This document shows positions 33,326 to 43,550 of a stretch of 64,000 bases of DNA, piece by piece (position 1 is the first letter of the stretch; the number at the start of each line of letters is the position of its first letter). The notes beneath the pieces are model-generated. The model searched no databases, was not told where the DNA came from, and saw only the letters and a program-made list of their open reading frames with translations. Made by a program: the position numbers and the translations under genes. Origin of the DNA: Clostridia bacterium (GTDB lineage Bacteria > Bacillota > Clostridia > Oscillospirales > Acutalibacteraceae); contig JAFVVQ010000010.1 of NCBI GenBank assembly GCA_017502085.1, forward strand, positions 1 through 64,000, written 5' to 3'.

Positions 33326-34591
33326 ATGAAGAAAATAATTTCGATCATTCTGACTCTTGCGATGATTTGCGGTTTTGCTGCGCTTCCCGCAAGTGCGGCA
33401 GAAATCAAAAACGGTAAAACAAATTATCCTTATGTATTCGTTCACGGTATGGGCGGATGGGGCAGCGATGTTCCGTATTATTCCCTTTCTCCGTATTGGG
33501 GAGGCGGACTTCTGCCCGGCTCCGAAACAGATATTGTGAGAATTCTCAATGAAAACGGTGTTGAAGCATATGCCCCGTCGGTCGGACCTCTCAGCAGTGC
33601 ATGGGACAGAGCGTGTGAGCTCTACGCACAGCTTACGGGTACTGTTGTTGACTACGGTGAGGCGCATTCGAAGGCTCACGGTCACGACAGATTCGGTTTC
33701 AGCTACGTCGGTAAGGCAACAATGGGTAAACCCTGGAATCTGAAGGATAAAATCAACCTTGTCGGTCATTCTTTCGGCGGAGCAACCGTCAGACTGTTCA
33801 CTTCTCTTCTTGCATTCGGTGATGCCGACGAGATTGCCGCAACGGGCAAGGATACAAGCCCTCTGTTTACGGGCGGTCACGATTGTGTGCATTCCTGCAT
33901 AACGCTTTCTGCTCCGCATAACGGTTCTCAAGTAGCAAATCAGCTCGTTGACCCGAAGGTGACGATGGTTCTGATGGCAACCGTACTGAATTTCATCGGT
34001 ATGATTTTCGGCAACGATTTTCTTGTTTTTGCATTCCAGCTTGGTCATATGGGTCTTACTCCGAAGCAGGATCAGTTCCGTGCTTTTTTCAGTCCCAAAG
34101 GAATAAAGAGTTTTTGCAATGCGAACGATAACTGCGGATATGATATGACACTCTGCGGTGCGGCAGAGCTTAACGAAAAAATAAAGCTTTCACCGGATAC
34201 TTATTACTATTCTTATACGACCGAGAATACGTGGGATATTACTGCACCTGAGCTTCCCGACAAGGGTCTTAGCCCGATTTTCTATATTTCGTCAATTATG
34301 CTTGCTTCTGCAAATGGTAAAACGGTTGACGGAATAAAAATCGAGGGCGATTGGGCACTGAATGACGGAATCGTACCTCTTGCGTCGGCAAGATACCCTT
34401 CGTGCGATTCGGAGACGGCGCTCAGTTATGAAAAAGAAATTGAAAAAGGCAACAGAATCAGACCCGGCAGATGGTATTATTTCGAAACAATGACGGGTAT
34501 GGATCACTTTGATTTCTGCGGCACAAAGGATTATCCCATGGGCTTTGAAGAGTTCTATTTCGGTATGGTCAACACTGCAAACAGCAGATAA
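33326..34591 (+). CDS. Secreted lipase, family I.5-like
   Basis: A 421-residue exported alpha/beta hydrolase. The signal peptide is cleaved after PASAA (residue 25). The order of motifs follows the thermoalkalophilic Geobacillus/staphylococcal lipases: oxyanion-hole VHGMGGWG (40-46), SVGPLSSAWDRACE, nucleophile Ser149 in GHSFGG, Asp347 in LNDGIVPL and His394 in MDHFDF. The structural zinc site known from Geobacillus L1 lipase also appears kept (Asp94, His114, His120, Asp273), with matching spacing. The gene is monocistronic with its own promoter and terminator. It should hydrolyse acylglycerols outside the cell. Confidence 0.9.
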   Translation: MKKIISIILTLAMICGFAALPASAAEIKNGKTNYPYVFVHGMGGWGSDVPYYSLSPYWGGGLLPGSETDIVRILNENGVEAYAPSVGPLSSAWDRACELYAQLTGTVVDYGEAHSKAHGHDRFGFSYVGKATMGKPWNLKDKINLVGHSFGGATVRLFTSLLAFGDADEIAATGKDTSPLFTGGHDCVHSCITLSAPHNGSQVANQLVDPKVTMVLMATVLNFIGMIFGNDFLVFAFQLGHMGLTPKQDQFRAFFSPKGIKSFCNANDNCGYDMTLCGAAELNEKIKLSPDTYYYSYTTENTWDITAPELPDKGLSPIFYISSIMLASANGKTVDGIKIEGDWALNDGIVPLASARYPSCDSETALSYEKEIEKGNRIRPGRWYYFETMTGMDHFDFCGTKDYPMGFEEFYFGMVNTANSR

Positions 34592-34618
34592 AATTACAAT
34601 TGATTTCAGCATAAATAA

Positions 34619-34646
34619 AAAGACCACGGTGCTTACCGTGGTCTTT
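34619..34646. terminator. Bidirectional terminator between lipase and yebC
   Basis: A perfect 12-bp stem, AAAGACCACGGT (34619-34630) with ACCGTGGTCTTT (34635-34646), lies between converging genes; short T runs are part of both arms. Confidence 0.85.
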
Positions 34647-34658
34647 CTGCATCTGTAA

Positions 34659-35399
34659 TTATTCTGCGTCGTCAGCGTTTTCCCAGTTATGCCATACAGC
34701 CTGAACGTCATCGTTATCTTCAAACATTTCAAGCATCTTTGACATATTCTTGATGTCATCGGGATTGGTGAGTGCAGTGTATGTTGAGGGAACGTATTCA
34801 ACTTCTGCGGAAACAAAAGCATAACCCTTTGCTTCGAGGTCTTCTCTTACGGCACCGCAATCGTTGGGCTCTGTTCTGATTTCGAAAACGCCTTCATCAT
34901 CGGTGATGAAATCTGTTGCACCCGCTTCAAGAGCATCTTCCATAAGCTTATCCTCGTCGATGCCTTCTGCTTCAACGAGAAGAACGCCCTGCTTGGAGAA
35001 CATAAATGAAACGCAGCCTGACTGACCCATATTTCCGCCGTATTTGTCGAAATAGTGACGAACGTCGCCTGCAGTTCTGTTACGGTTATCTGTAAGTGCT
35101 TCAACGATAACTGCGATGCCTGAAGGACCGTAGCCTTCGTATACGATTTCTTCGTAATCAGCGCCGCCTGTTTCGCCTGCAGCCTTCTTGATGATTCTTT
35201 CAATATTATCGTTGGGAACGTTGTTTGCTTTTGCTTTTGCGATTACGTCCTTGAGTTTAGAGTTTGAAGCGGGGTCGGGACCGCCTTCACGGACTACAAC
35301 CGCAATCTCTCTGCCGATTTTTGTGAAAATCTTGGCACGCTGATTGTCGGTTTTTTCTTTTTTGCGCTTGATAGTGCTCCATTTTGAATGGCCTGACAT
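34659..35399 (-). CDS. yebC: YebC/PmpR-family protein
   Basis: The 246-residue protein begins MSGHSKWSTIKRKKEKTD and has the family segments REGGPDPASNSKL, NVPNDNIERIIKKA, YEGYGPSGIAVIVE, TDNRNRT and GCVSFMF. YebC proteins were first described as transcriptional regulators. More recent work shows some act on the ribosome to relieve stalling at proline-rich stretches. It is transcribed alone from a promoter 43-72 bases upstream. Confidence 0.96.
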   Translation of the reverse strand: MSGHSKWSTIKRKKEKTDNQRAKIFTKIGREIAVVVREGGPDPASNSKLKDVIAKAKANNVPNDNIERIIKKAAGETGGADYEEIVYEGYGPSGIAVIVEALTDNRNRTAGDVRHYFDKYGGNMGQSGCVSFMFSKQGVLLVEAEGIDEDKLMEDALEAGATDFITDDEGVFEIRTEPNDCGAVREDLEAKGYAFVSAEVEYVPSTYTALTNPDDIKNMSKMLEMFEDNDDVQAVWHNWENADDAE

Positions 35400-35441
35400 T
35401 TAAAAAACCTCACTTTGATATGATTTGAATTCAACCTTGAT

Positions 35442-35471
35442 ATTATATAACAATATTGATAGTATTGTCAA
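35442..35471 (-). promoter_or_regulatory. Promoter of yebC
   Basis: Read leftward: TTGACA (35466-35471), an 18-base spacer and TATAAT (35442-35447). Confidence 0.8.
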
Positions 35472-35478
35472 GTTTTGA

Positions 35479-35865
35479 TTATTTGCCTTTTGATTCGTGG
35501 AGAAGAATGAAATCTGTTCCGTCGGTGATTTTGCCGAATGCAATGAAATCTTCGGAGGGCGTTGACTCCTCTGCGACGTATTCGAGTTCGTTGCCGTTGA
35601 TTTCAAAAACGTAAACGCAGTCGCTGTCTTTGACATCAACAATCAGCTTGTCGCCGCTGATACTGAACTCACCTGTATCTGCGGTGGCGCCGTGATGAAT
35701 TGAGAAATATTTTTCGGGTCTGATGTGGATTTTTGCGGGGAGATTTTCGTCGGTATCCATACTGTAGATGCCGTAACGAAGGTCAGTTCCGCCGATACCT
35801 TTTGAGGAGCAGGATGCAAGGAAAAGCATGGATAATGCAAGGATTAAGCAAATTGTTTTTTTCAT
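35479..35865 (-). CDS. Small lipoprotein of unknown function
   Basis: A 128-residue protein with a lipoprotein signal (MKKTICLILALSMLFLASC, Cys19 in the lipobox LASC). The mature part is short and beta-rich (YFSIHH, KLIVDVKDSDCVYVFEINGNELEYV), suggesting a small barrel. A longer frame extends upstream into yitT but has no ribosome site; AAAGGAAG precedes the ATG at 35865. It follows yitT by 19 bases and ends just before the yebC promoter. Confidence 0.75.
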   Translation of the reverse strand: MKKTICLILALSMLFLASCSSKGIGGTDLRYGIYSMDTDENLPAKIHIRPEKYFSIHHGATADTGEFSISGDKLIVDVKDSDCVYVFEINGNELEYVAEESTPSEDFIAFGKITDGTDFILLHESKGK

Positions 35866-35884
35866 ATTTTTACTTCCTTTCAGG

Positions 35885-36766
35885 TTATATCGTGTGCTTG
35901 AAGCCTTCACCGAGAATTTCGTTTGCTTCGCTGACGATGATGAACGTTTTGTTGTCGGTAGCTTTGATGGTTTTGATAATTCCCGAAATTTCGGATTTTC
36001 TGGCAACACAGACAAGCACACCTTTTTCTTCGCCCGTATAAGCGCCTTTTGCGGGTAAAACCGAAACACCGCGTCTTGATGATGAAACAATAGCCTTTGA
36101 AACCTCATCAGGCTTGCTTGTTACAATCATAAGCATTTTGCCGTTGCCGGTACCGTAGATAAGGGAATCGATAACACGGGTGCTGACGAAAATCATTATA
36201 ATCGCATAGAGACCGCTGTTGATACTGCCGAGAAGAATCATGTTGGCGGCAACGATTGCGGCATCAGCGGCAAGAACAACGCTGCCGACGGTGATATGCG
36301 GGAATCTTTTGTGAATGAGTCGGGCTACAATATCTGTGCCGCCGCTTGTGGCACCCGTAATCATAATCATTCCGAGACCTGTGCCCTGAAGCAGACCGCA
36401 GAAAAGGGATGCGAGGATTTTGTCTCCCGTATAATCGGGCATAAATGCAAATACGTCAAGTGCTACGGAGAGCAGAAGAGTTACCCAGAGAGTTCTTGCA
36501 ACGAGCTTTTTTCCAAGAAAAAGCCACATAAGAATCAGCAGGGGAACGTTCAGCACGAAGTTTGTAATACCGACGGGAACGGAGAAAAGGTGGTTGAAGA
36601 AAACCGCAAGACCCGTTACACCGCTTTGTGCAATATCGTTGGGAACAACGAAACTGTTGACGGCGATTGCGTAAAGTGAACAGCCGACAATCCATATGCC
36701 GTTGTTCTTAAGCGTTTCAAGAAAATTATCTTTCCGGAAAAAGTTTTTGATTTTTGCTTTATTCAT
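35885..36766 (-). CDS. YitT-family membrane protein
   Basis: A 293-residue protein with five to six membrane helices (DUF161) and a C-terminal soluble DUF2179 domain of about 80 residues (MLMIVTSKPDEVSKAIVSS, RGVSVLPAKGAYTGEEKGVLVCV). The domain order is standard for YitT/YebE proteins of Gram-positives, whose function is not settled. The ATG at 36766 has GGAGG about 10 bases upstream and overlaps the end of mrnC by 8 bases, indicating coupling. Confidence 0.9.
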   Translation of the reverse strand: MNKAKIKNFFRKDNFLETLKNNGIWIVGCSLYAIAVNSFVVPNDIAQSGVTGLAVFFNHLFSVPVGITNFVLNVPLLILMWLFLGKKLVARTLWVTLLLSVALDVFAFMPDYTGDKILASLFCGLLQGTGLGMIMITGATSGGTDIVARLIHKRFPHITVGSVVLAADAAIVAANMILLGSINSGLYAIIMIFVSTRVIDSLIYGTGNGKMLMIVTSKPDEVSKAIVSSSRRGVSVLPAKGAYTGEEKGVLVCVARKSEISGIIKTIKATDNKTFIIVSEANEILGEGFKHTI

Positions 36767-37169
36767 TGAAGTCTGCCTCCGCTGAAGAAATGACAGAAAA
36801 AAGCTCATTTATCCGATCTGTTCTGCCTTTGAGATAGAGCCAGCCGAAAAGGCATTCAAGCCCTGTAGCGTAATGGTAGTCGGCGCTCGACTGGTTTTTC
36901 GGTATGCCGCCCGTATGTGCGTTTCTGCCTCTTTTGAACACTGCAAGTTCATCCTCTGAAAGCATCGGCATAATGACGTTCATTGCCTGAGCCTGAGCTT
37001 TTGCACATACTCTTGAACTGGCTGATTTATGAAGTGCATTGACAGGGCGGTTGGCTTCGCAGACAAGATCGCTTCTGACGAGCAGATCGAAAACAGTATC
37101 GCCGATAAACGCGAGATTCAACGGGCTGAGCGATGCGACGTCAGCCTTTTTATCGAGTAAAGAATTCAA
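36759..37169 (-). CDS. mrnC: Mini-ribonuclease III
   Basis: The 136-residue protein is an RNase III catalytic domain without the double-stranded RNA-binding domain. LAFIGDTVFDLLVR near residue 18 carries the acidic signature, and QSSADYHYATGLECLFGWLYLKG carries the second acidic helix. In Bacillus this enzyme matures 23S rRNA ends. It lies 14 bases after obg and overlaps yitT. Confidence 0.95.
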   Translation of the reverse strand: MNSLLDKKADVASLSPLNLAFIGDTVFDLLVRSDLVCEANRPVNALHKSASSRVCAKAQAQAMNVIMPMLSEDELAVFKRGRNAHTGGIPKNQSSADYHYATGLECLFGWLYLKGRTDRINELFSVISSAEADFNE

Positions 37170-37183
37170 ATGTATCCCCCTGA

Positions 37184-38473
<1,290 letters not shown>

Positions 38474-38513
38474 TCATAGATTTCAGAAAAGTATACATAA
38501 ATTCACATTATAG

Positions 38514-38542
38514 ATTATATCTCATAGAAAACGGTTTTACAA
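38514..38542 (-). promoter_or_regulatory. Promoter of the obg operon
   Basis: Read leftward: TTGTAA (38537-38542), a 17-base spacer and TATAAT (38514-38519), about 59 bases before the obg start. The rest of the 216-base divergent region is very AT-rich and carries an extended -10 (TGATATAAT, 38621-38629) for the rightward run. Confidence 0.65.
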
Positions 38543-38671
38543 TAGACAAAACACATAACTTTATTATTTATTTTAATTATAATATTTACAAATATTTAAC
38601 TATCTTTTTTGAAAGATATATGATATAATGTTTGACGATTATAAAATAGAGTAGTGTCGGCAGGTGAAACC

Positions 38672-39985
38672 ATGGCAGTTATCATCAAATCGGTGCAAGG
38701 CGGAAGTCTTGCGGATAAAAAGAAAATATCGGCAGGTGACTGCCTGATTTCCGTCAACGGAAACGAAATCAACGACGTTCTTGATTACTGCTTTTATCTT
38801 AACGATAAGAAACTCCGTCTTGTTTTCAGAAACGGCGAGGGACTGAGGGTTGCAACGGTTATCAAGGATGAATTCGATGATATAGGACTGGAATTTGAAA
38901 CTTATCTTATGGATAAGCAACAGCATTGCAAAAATAAATGCATTTTCTGTTTTATCGACCAGCTTCCGAAGGGACTTCGGGAGAGTCTTTATTTCAAGGA
39001 TGACGATTCGAGGCTTTCGTTTCTTTTCGGCAACTATATCACACTCACCAATATGAAAGATGAGGATATTGACCGCATTATTAAAATGCACATCAGTCCC
39101 GTAAATATTTCGGTGCAGACGATGAATCCCGATCTGCGAGTAAAAATGATGCTTAATCCCAAAGCGGGCGAATCTCTCCGTTACATTGATAAGCTTGCAA
39201 AGGGCGGTATCCTTCTCAATACTCAGCTTGTTTTGTGTCCGGGTATCAACGACGGCAGTGAGCTTGAATTCAGCCTTCAAAAACTCGGAGAGCTTTATCC
39301 CGAGGTGCAGAGCATTGCCGCTGTGCCCGTCGGTCTTTCCGACCACAGAGAAGGTCTTTATCCGCTTGAACCGTATACGGCGGAAACGGCAGGTGGGGTT
39401 ATCGATATAATCGACCGCTTCAATGAGGAGTTTATGAAAAAGCACGGCGAAATCATCGCATATGCCGCCGATGAGTTTTACCTCAGGGCAGGCAGAGAGA
39501 TTCCCGATGCGGATTATTACAACGGCTTCCCGCAGCTTGAAAACGGTGTGGGAATGTGGGCATTGCTGGAGTCTGAATTTAATCAGGCACTTGAAAAATG
39601 CATAATCAAAGAAAAAAATCGCAGGGTAACCGTTGTTACGGGCAAGGCAGCGTATCCGCTCATCAGAGGTCTTTCGGATAAGGCGATGAGCAGAATCAAA
39701 GGTCTTGACGTCAACGTTATTGCGGCAGAGAATAAGCTTCTTGGCAGCATGATAACGGTTTCGGGTCTGCTCTGCGGCAAGGATATGGCAGATGCACTTG
39801 AGGGCGTTGATCTCGGTGAGGAATTGCTGATTCCTCCCAACAGTCTGCGCAAAGAGGGCGATATGTTCCTTGATAATATGACGGTTGAAGAGCTTTCGGA
39901 AAAGCTCGGTGTTAAAGTTACCGCACCCGGCAGCGGCGGAGATGAGCTGCTGGATGCTCTGACAGGAGGTTTGAAAGATGAATAA
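38672..39985 (+). CDS. DUF512 radical SAM protein with N-terminal PDZ-like domain
   Basis: A 437-residue protein: a PDZ-like domain (1-75; GSLADKKKISAGDCLISVNG), a radical SAM-type cluster motif near residue 84 (HCKNKCIFCFIDQLPKG), a TIM-barrel-like middle and a C-terminal DUF512 region. This family is conserved in Clostridia and cyanobacteria and is commonly next to der. Its reaction is not established. The ATG at 38672 has AGGTG six bases upstream; the GTG six codons earlier is less likely. It overlaps der by 8 bases. Confidence 0.9.
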   Translation: MAVIIKSVQGGSLADKKKISAGDCLISVNGNEINDVLDYCFYLNDKKLRLVFRNGEGLRVATVIKDEFDDIGLEFETYLMDKQQHCKNKCIFCFIDQLPKGLRESLYFKDDDSRLSFLFGNYITLTNMKDEDIDRIIKMHISPVNISVQTMNPDLRVKMMLNPKAGESLRYIDKLAKGGILLNTQLVLCPGINDGSELEFSLQKLGELYPEVQSIAAVPVGLSDHREGLYPLEPYTAETAGGVIDIIDRFNEEFMKKHGEIIAYAADEFYLRAGREIPDADYYNGFPQLENGVGMWALLESEFNQALEKCIIKEKNRRVTVVTGKAAYPLIRGLSDKAMSRIKGLDVNVIAAENKLLGSMITVSGLLCGKDMADALEGVDLGEELLIPPNSLRKEGDMFLDNMTVEELSEKLGVKVTAPGSGGDELLDALTGGLKDE

Positions 39986-41303
39986 TGTTGTAGCGATTGT
40001 CGGCAGACCCAACGTCGGCAAATCGACTCTTTTTAATAAGCTGATAGGAGCAAGGCTTTCTATCGTTGACGACACTCCGGGTGTCACCCGTGACAGAATC
40101 TATGGTGACTGTGAGTGGCTCGGCAGACATTTTATGCTCATTGATACGGGCGGTATTGAACCGTATTCGGATGATATCATTCTCAAGCAGATGAGAAGAC
40201 AGGCTCAGCTTGCCATCGACAGTGCATCCGTTATTATTCTTGTAACCGATCTTCGTTCGGGTGTTGTTGCAACCGACAGTGAGGTTGCCGCAATGCTTCA
40301 GAAAAGCGGAAAGCCCGTCATTCTCTGCGTCAATAAGTGTGATACTGTCGGTGAACTTCCCGCAGATTTCTATGAATTCTATAATCTCGGACTCGGTGAC
40401 CCGATTCCCGTTTCGTCAGTTCACGGTCACGGCACGGGCGATCTGCTTGACGAGGTACTGAAATATCTTCCCGACAAGGATGTTGAGGAAGAAAAAGAGG
40501 AAGCGATTAAGGTTGCCGTTATCGGTAAACCCAACGTCGGCAAATCCTCGCTCGTCAATGCCGTTCTCGGCGAAGACAGAATGATTGTTTCCAATATTGC
40601 GGGAACAACACGTGATGCAACCGATTCCATTGTCGAGAATGAACACGGTAAGTTCGTGTTTATCGATACTGCGGGTCTCAGAAGAAAAAACAAGGTCTAC
40701 GACCAGATAGAAAAATATTCCGTCATCAGAGCCAAAATGGCGGTTGAACGTGCAACCGTATGCGTTATTATGATTGACGCACAGGAGGGCTTTACAGAGC
40801 AGGATTCCAAGGTTGCGGGTTTTGCTCACGAAATGGGCAAGGGCTGCATTATTGCAGTCAATAAGTGGGATGCCGTTGAAAAAGACGGCAAAACAATGGA
40901 CAGCTATCGCAAGAAGCTGATGCAGGATTTCTCATTTATGTCATATGCGCCGATTATCTTTATTTCGGCAAAGGAAAAAATCAGACTTGACCGACTTTTC
41001 GAACTCATCAAGTTTGTTGATGAGCAGAATGCAATGCGTATTTCAACGGGCAAACTCAACGAAGTTCTTGCCGACGCAACCGCAAGAGTCCAGCCGCCCA
41101 CAGACAAGGGTAAGCGACTCAAGATTTATTATATGACTCAGGCTTCAACAAGACCGCCGACATTCGTATGCTTTGTCAATAATGCTGAGCTTTTCCATTA
41201 CAGCTATCAGCGTTATCTTGACAATCAGATAAGAGAAATCTTCGGTCTTGAGGGTACACCGACAAAGATGATTATCCGCGAAAGAGAGTCGGGCAAGAAA
41301 TGA
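39978..41303 (+). CDS. der: Ribosome biogenesis GTPase Der (EngA)
   Basis: A 441-residue protein with two tandem GTPase domains, each with a P-loop (GRPNVGKST near residue 8 and GKPNVGKSS near residue 183), DTPG/DTAG switch motifs and NKCD/NKWD motifs. A C-terminal KH-like domain ends GLEGTPTKMIIRERES. It acts in assembly of the 50S subunit. It overlaps both the DUF512 gene (8 bases) and ruvC (4 bases), so the three are translationally coupled. Confidence 0.98.
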   Translation: MNNVVAIVGRPNVGKSTLFNKLIGARLSIVDDTPGVTRDRIYGDCEWLGRHFMLIDTGGIEPYSDDIILKQMRRQAQLAIDSASVIILVTDLRSGVVATDSEVAAMLQKSGKPVILCVNKCDTVGELPADFYEFYNLGLGDPIPVSSVHGHGTGDLLDEVLKYLPDKDVEEEKEEAIKVAVIGKPNVGKSSLVNAVLGEDRMIVSNIAGTTRDATDSIVENEHGKFVFIDTAGLRRKNKVYDQIEKYSVIRAKMAVERATVCVIMIDAQEGFTEQDSKVAGFAHEMGKGCIIAVNKWDAVEKDGKTMDSYRKKLMQDFSFMSYAPIIFISAKEKIRLDRLFELIKFVDEQNAMRISTGKLNEVLADATARVQPPTDKGKRLKIYYMTQASTRPPTFVCFVNNAELFHYSYQRYLDNQIREIFGLEGTPTKMIIRERESGKK

Positions 41304-41797
41304 TAGTTTTAGGTATTGACCCGGGATATGCGATAGTCGGTTGCGGTGTGGTTGAGTACAAGAGCAACCATTTCCGTTTGCTGACATACGGCGCAATAAC
41401 AACCGAAGCGCATACTCCTTTTAACGAGCGCATCGAAAAAATCTTTGACGAAGCTAATGAACTGATTCAGAGATTCAGACCCGATGCAATGGCAATCGAA
41501 AAGCTGTTTTTCAACACCAACCAGAAAACGGCTATCGACGTTGCACAGGCAAGGGGAGCGCTTGTTCTTGCGGCACAGAAAAACAAAGTGCCGATTTTTG
41601 AATATACTCCTTTGCAGGTCAAACAGAGCGTCGTCGGTTACGGCAGAGCGGAGAAAAAGCAGGTGCAGGAGATGACCCGAGTGATGCTGAATCTCGAAAA
41701 GATCCCGAAGCCTGACGATGCCGCTGATGTACTTGCAATGGCAATCTGCCACTGTCACTCGGCAGGTTCGCTGATAGGTCAGCTGGGCGGAAGATAA
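41300..41797 (+). CDS. ruvC: Holliday junction endonuclease RuvC
   Basis: A 165-residue resolvase. The acidic catalytic residues are visible in GIDPG (Asp6), AIEKLFF (near residue 67) and DAADVLAMAICH (near residue 140). The start ATG overlaps the der stop (ATGA). It works with RuvA and RuvB encoded just downstream. Confidence 0.97.
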   Translation: MIVLGIDPGYAIVGCGVVEYKSNHFRLLTYGAITTEAHTPFNERIEKIFDEANELIQRFRPDAMAIEKLFFNTNQKTAIDVAQARGALVLAAQKNKVPIFEYTPLQVKQSVVGYGRAEKKQVQEMTRVMLNLEKIPKPDDAADVLAMAICHCHSAGSLIGQLGGR

Positions 41798-41866
41798 TCA
41801 GGTGCGGATTCGTTCCACCCATACGGTTTATTTTCACTCAAATTATTTCTTTCAAGGAGCGTAACT

Positions 41867-42475
41867 ATGTTTTACAGCATAACAGGTACGGTGGTATTCG
41901 CCGATGAAAGCAGCGTTGCGATTGACTGCAACGGTGTGGCTTTCCGTCTTTTCACAACTCTCAATACACTCAAGAAATGCGCTCCCGTCGGAGAAAAGCA
42001 GACTCTTTTCACATATCTCAATGTGCGTGAGGATGCGCTCGACCTTTTCGGTTTTGCCGAAAAAAGTGAGCTTGATTGCTTTAAAATGCTCATCGGCGTT
42101 TCGGGTGTAGGCCCGAAAGCAGGTCTTGCAGTGCTTTCTCAGCTGACACCCGACAGACTTGCTCTCTGCGTTGCGGGCGGAGACGTCAAATCGATTACCG
42201 CCGCACAGGGCGTCGGTGCAAAGATTGCGCAGAGAATCGTGCTTGAGCTTAAAGGCAAACTTGATTCGTTTGCAGGCTCATCCGCCGTTCTCGGCGACAT
42301 TGCCGCCGCTCAGAAAGCGACGATCAGTTATGCGGGTGAGGATGCGGTCAACGCACTCGTAATGCTCGGATACAGTCGCTCCGAAGCGAGCATAGCCGTC
42401 GGCAAGCTTGACGGCAATCTTTCAACGGAAGAAATGATAAAGCAGGCACTCAAACAGCTTGCAAAGAATTTTTGA
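41867..42475 (+). CDS. ruvA: Holliday junction DNA-binding protein RuvA
   Basis: The 202-residue protein has the N-terminal OB fold, two helix-hairpin-helix motifs (LIGVSGVGPKAGLAVLS and AQGVGAKIAQRIVLELKGK) and the C-terminal domain III that contacts RuvB (DAVNALVMLGYSRSEA). AAGGAGC precedes the ATG. It lies 69 bases after ruvC, in which I see no promoter, and 16 before ruvB. Confidence 0.97.
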   Translation: MFYSITGTVVFADESSVAIDCNGVAFRLFTTLNTLKKCAPVGEKQTLFTYLNVREDALDLFGFAEKSELDCFKMLIGVSGVGPKAGLAVLSQLTPDRLALCVAGGDVKSITAAQGVGAKIAQRIVLELKGKLDSFAGSSAVLGDIAAAQKATISYAGEDAVNALVMLGYSRSEASIAVGKLDGNLSTEEMIKQALKQLAKNF

Positions 42476-42491
42476 TTAAGGAGGAATTACG

Positions 42492-43523
42492 GTGGATTTT
42501 GATTTTGAAAACAGAATAGTCGCTCCCGAGTTTTCATCCTCCGAGGATAACGATATAGAAATTTCACTCCGACCGAAAACAATCAACGAATATATCGGTC
42601 AGGAGAAGGTCAAGGAAAACCTTTCCGTTTATATTGAAGCAGCCCGCCGCAGAGGCGATACGCTTGACCACGTTCTGCTCTACGGACCTCCCGGTCTGGG
42701 TAAAACAACTCTTGCGGGTATCATTGCAAACGAGATGGGCGTGAATTTCAGAGTAACAAGCGGCCCCGCTATCGAAAAACCGGGTGACCTTGCCGCATTG
42801 CTTACAAATCTCAATGAAGGTGACGTGCTGTTTATTGATGAAATTCACCGTCTTTCCAGAGCGGTTGAAGAAGTGCTTTACCCCGCGATGGAGGATAATG
42901 TGCTCGATATTATCATCGGCAAAGGTCCTTCTGCAAGGTCAATCCGTCTTGATCTTCATAAATTCACGCTCGTAGGCGCAACAACAAGAGCTGGTCAGCT
43001 CAGCGCTCCGTTGCGTGACCGTTTCGGAGTTATCCTCCGACTCGAGCTTTATACCCCCGAACAGCTTTCTGAAATTGTTGACAGAAGTGCGGGTATTCTC
43101 GGCATAGATATCGACCCCAAGGGCGCGCTCGAAATAGCATCCCGCTCAAGAGGTACTCCGAGAATTGCAAACAGACTTCTCAAGAGATCAAGAGACTTTG
43201 CTCAGGTTATGTGCGAGGGCAAAATCACAAAGGAAGCATCCTCCCTTGCACTTGACAGAATGGAAATTGATGAGCTCGGTCTCGACTCGATTGACAGACT
43301 GATTCTCAGAACAATGATTAAGAATTATAACGGCGGTCCGGTCGGACTTGAGACGATTGCGGCTGCAATCGGCGAAGAAGCCGTTACCATAGAAGACGTT
43401 TACGAGCCATACCTTATGCAGGTCGGATTTCTGAGCCGTACCCCGAGAGGCAGGCAGGTAACTCCTGCGGGCTATGCTCATCTCGGTATTCCGATGCCCG
43501 GTCAGCAGAGGATGGACGTTTAA
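42492..43523 (+). CDS. ruvB: Holliday junction helicase RuvB
   Basis: A 343-residue AAA+ motor that drives branch migration with RuvA. Motifs are [11 protein letters not shown] (Walker A, near residue 62), DEIHR (Walker B), GATTRAG (sensor 1) and a C-terminal winged helix ([13 protein letters not shown]). It starts with GTG at 42492, 6 bases after AAGGAGG-AATT. It closes the ruvCAB set. Confidence 0.98.
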   Translation: MDFDFENRIVAPEFSSSEDNDIEISLRPKTINEYIGQEKVKENLSVYIEAARRRGDTLDHVLLYGPPGLGKTTLAGIIANEMGVNFRVTSGPAIEKPGDLAALLTNLNEGDVLFIDEIHRLSRAVEEVLYPAMEDNVLDIIIGKGPSARSIRLDLHKFTLVGATTRAGQLSAPLRDRFGVILRLELYTPEQLSEIVDRSAGILGIDIDPKGALEIASRSRGTPRIANRLLKRSRDFAQVMCEGKITKEASSLALDRMEIDELGLDSIDRLILRTMIKNYNGGPVGLETIAAAIGEEAVTIEDVYEPYLMQVGFLSRTPRGRQVTPAGYAHLGIPMPGQQRMDV

Positions 43524-43550
43524 CAACTGCAATTTGAAAGGAGCGGTCAT

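Noticed and set aside
35866-36108. N-terminal extension of the small lipoprotein
   Set aside because: The longer frame overlaps yitT, has no ribosome site and would bury the lipoprotein signal peptide inside the protein.
38639-40087. Long open frame (about 480 codons) on the minus strand
   Set aside because: It lies opposite the DUF512 radical SAM gene, whose Cys motif and overlap with der are clear. The antisense frame shows no family motif and arises from codon bias.
41798-41866. Promoter or regulatory RNA between ruvC and ruvA
   Set aside because: The 69-base gap is AT-rich in part but shows neither a -35/-10 pair nor a hairpin with a T run; read-through from der-ruvC is sufficient.
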